In this document: one piece after another, positions 53,908 through 54,128 of the stretch
Layout of the letters: every line of letters begins with the position of its first letter
Position numbering within the stretch: position 1 is the first letter of the stretch
Source: Xanthomonas cassavae CFBP 4642
Lineage (GTDB): Bacteria > Pseudomonadota > Gammaproteobacteria > Xanthomonadales > Xanthomonadaceae
DNA: 54,128 nucleotides
Direction: 5' to 3'
Assembly (NCBI RefSeq): GCF_000454545.1
Contig: NZ_CM002139.1
Coordinates: 4,579,626 to 4,633,753 of the forward strand
Translations under genes and position numbers: made by a program
Notes under the pieces: generated by a model
The model's input: the letters and a program-made list of their open reading frames with translations, nothing else
What the model was told of the DNA's origin: nothing
Database searches by the model: none

Positions 53908-54128
53908 GTTGTGCCCCGATGTCCGCATAAGGTGCTGTGCCCGTAGATCTGCATTGCGCAGAAGTCAGCGGGAGGTCAGTGCCACACAACAGCATCGCTG
54001 CCGGCACCCAACTCTCGGCACCGAGATGAAAGTTCCGGGGCCAGAGTTGAGCAAGAAGCTCAACGTTGGACCACGTCAGTGACCTGCGTAAACCGACGCG
54101 TCAGGTACTGCGTTACATGTCGATGAGC
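53908..54128. other. Window end, no gene identified
   Basis: No reading frame with family resemblance or a ribosome site is seen in these 221 bases; a gene may begin beyond the edge. Confidence 0.4.

Noticed and set aside
1..54128. tRNA, rRNA and prophage genes
   Set aside because: No cloverleaf-like segment, ribosomal RNA block, integrase or phage structural gene was recognised on reading; a covariance-model scan was not possible.

Overview
The window looks like a chromosomal segment of a Xanthomonas-type gammaproteobacterium. Base composition is GC-rich throughout except at one locus. The gene sets are those typical of xanthomonads: tsaD/folB next to rpsU-yqeY-yihY-dnaG, a ctaC-ctaD-ctaG-ctaE cytochrome oxidase block with SURF1, ctaA and ctaB, and a minimalist putA without an N-terminal DNA-binding domain. 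Insertion sequences of the IS1595 (ISXO2-like) family support the same assignment. The genus call rests on recognition of families and gene order, not on a database search.

Layout. 1-3161 is an accessory island. Two same-orientation IS1595-type copies (one internally deleted, one frameshifted) bracket an AT-rich gene for a secreted trypsin-like protease with a duplicated C-terminal module, plus the start of a broken IS3-type element. 3254-4561 is a secreted M20 amidohydrolase. 4818-12673 is an mdtABC-like RND efflux operon with two permeases. 13080-18943 holds two VOC proteins, a 2-oxoadipate dioxygenase (HglS/YdcJ), a HAD phosphatase, two secreted EF-hand proteins and small conserved proteins. 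19087-25828 is a divergent cluster for handling peptidoglycan peptides: D-Ala-D-Ala dipeptidase, muramoyl-alanine amidase, NlpC/P60 peptidase, Ala-Glu epimerase, L,D-transpeptidase-like protein and an APC permease. 25914-31330 holds small stress-type proteins, a frameshifted yiaA, a PQQ sugar dehydrogenase and a GH3 beta-glucosidase.

31558-37683 is the housekeeping core: folB and tsaD on the minus strand, then rpsU, yqeY, yihY and dnaG on the plus strand. 37754-41755 has a class-3 lipase, a bile-acid/sodium symporter homologue and a thioredoxin-like lipoprotein pseudogene that has lost its redox centre. 41811-50338 is the aa3-type cytochrome c oxidase locus: structural subunits, Cu and haem assembly factors, and a 57-codon gene hidden between ctaD and ctaG. 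50628-53828 is putA with a clear terminator.

The feature least explained by annotation is a family of 7-bp (GGGATTN / NAATCCC) arrays. They lie in the mdtC leader, in the folB leader, inside the 3' end of tsaD, between ctaE and its convergent neighbour, and downstream of folB. Two arrays form canonical G-quadruplex motifs 10-12 nt from a start codon, and one array encodes the C-terminal tail of TsaD. I recognised no tRNA, rRNA or CRISPR array. No computation was run, so base-composition statements are by eye.
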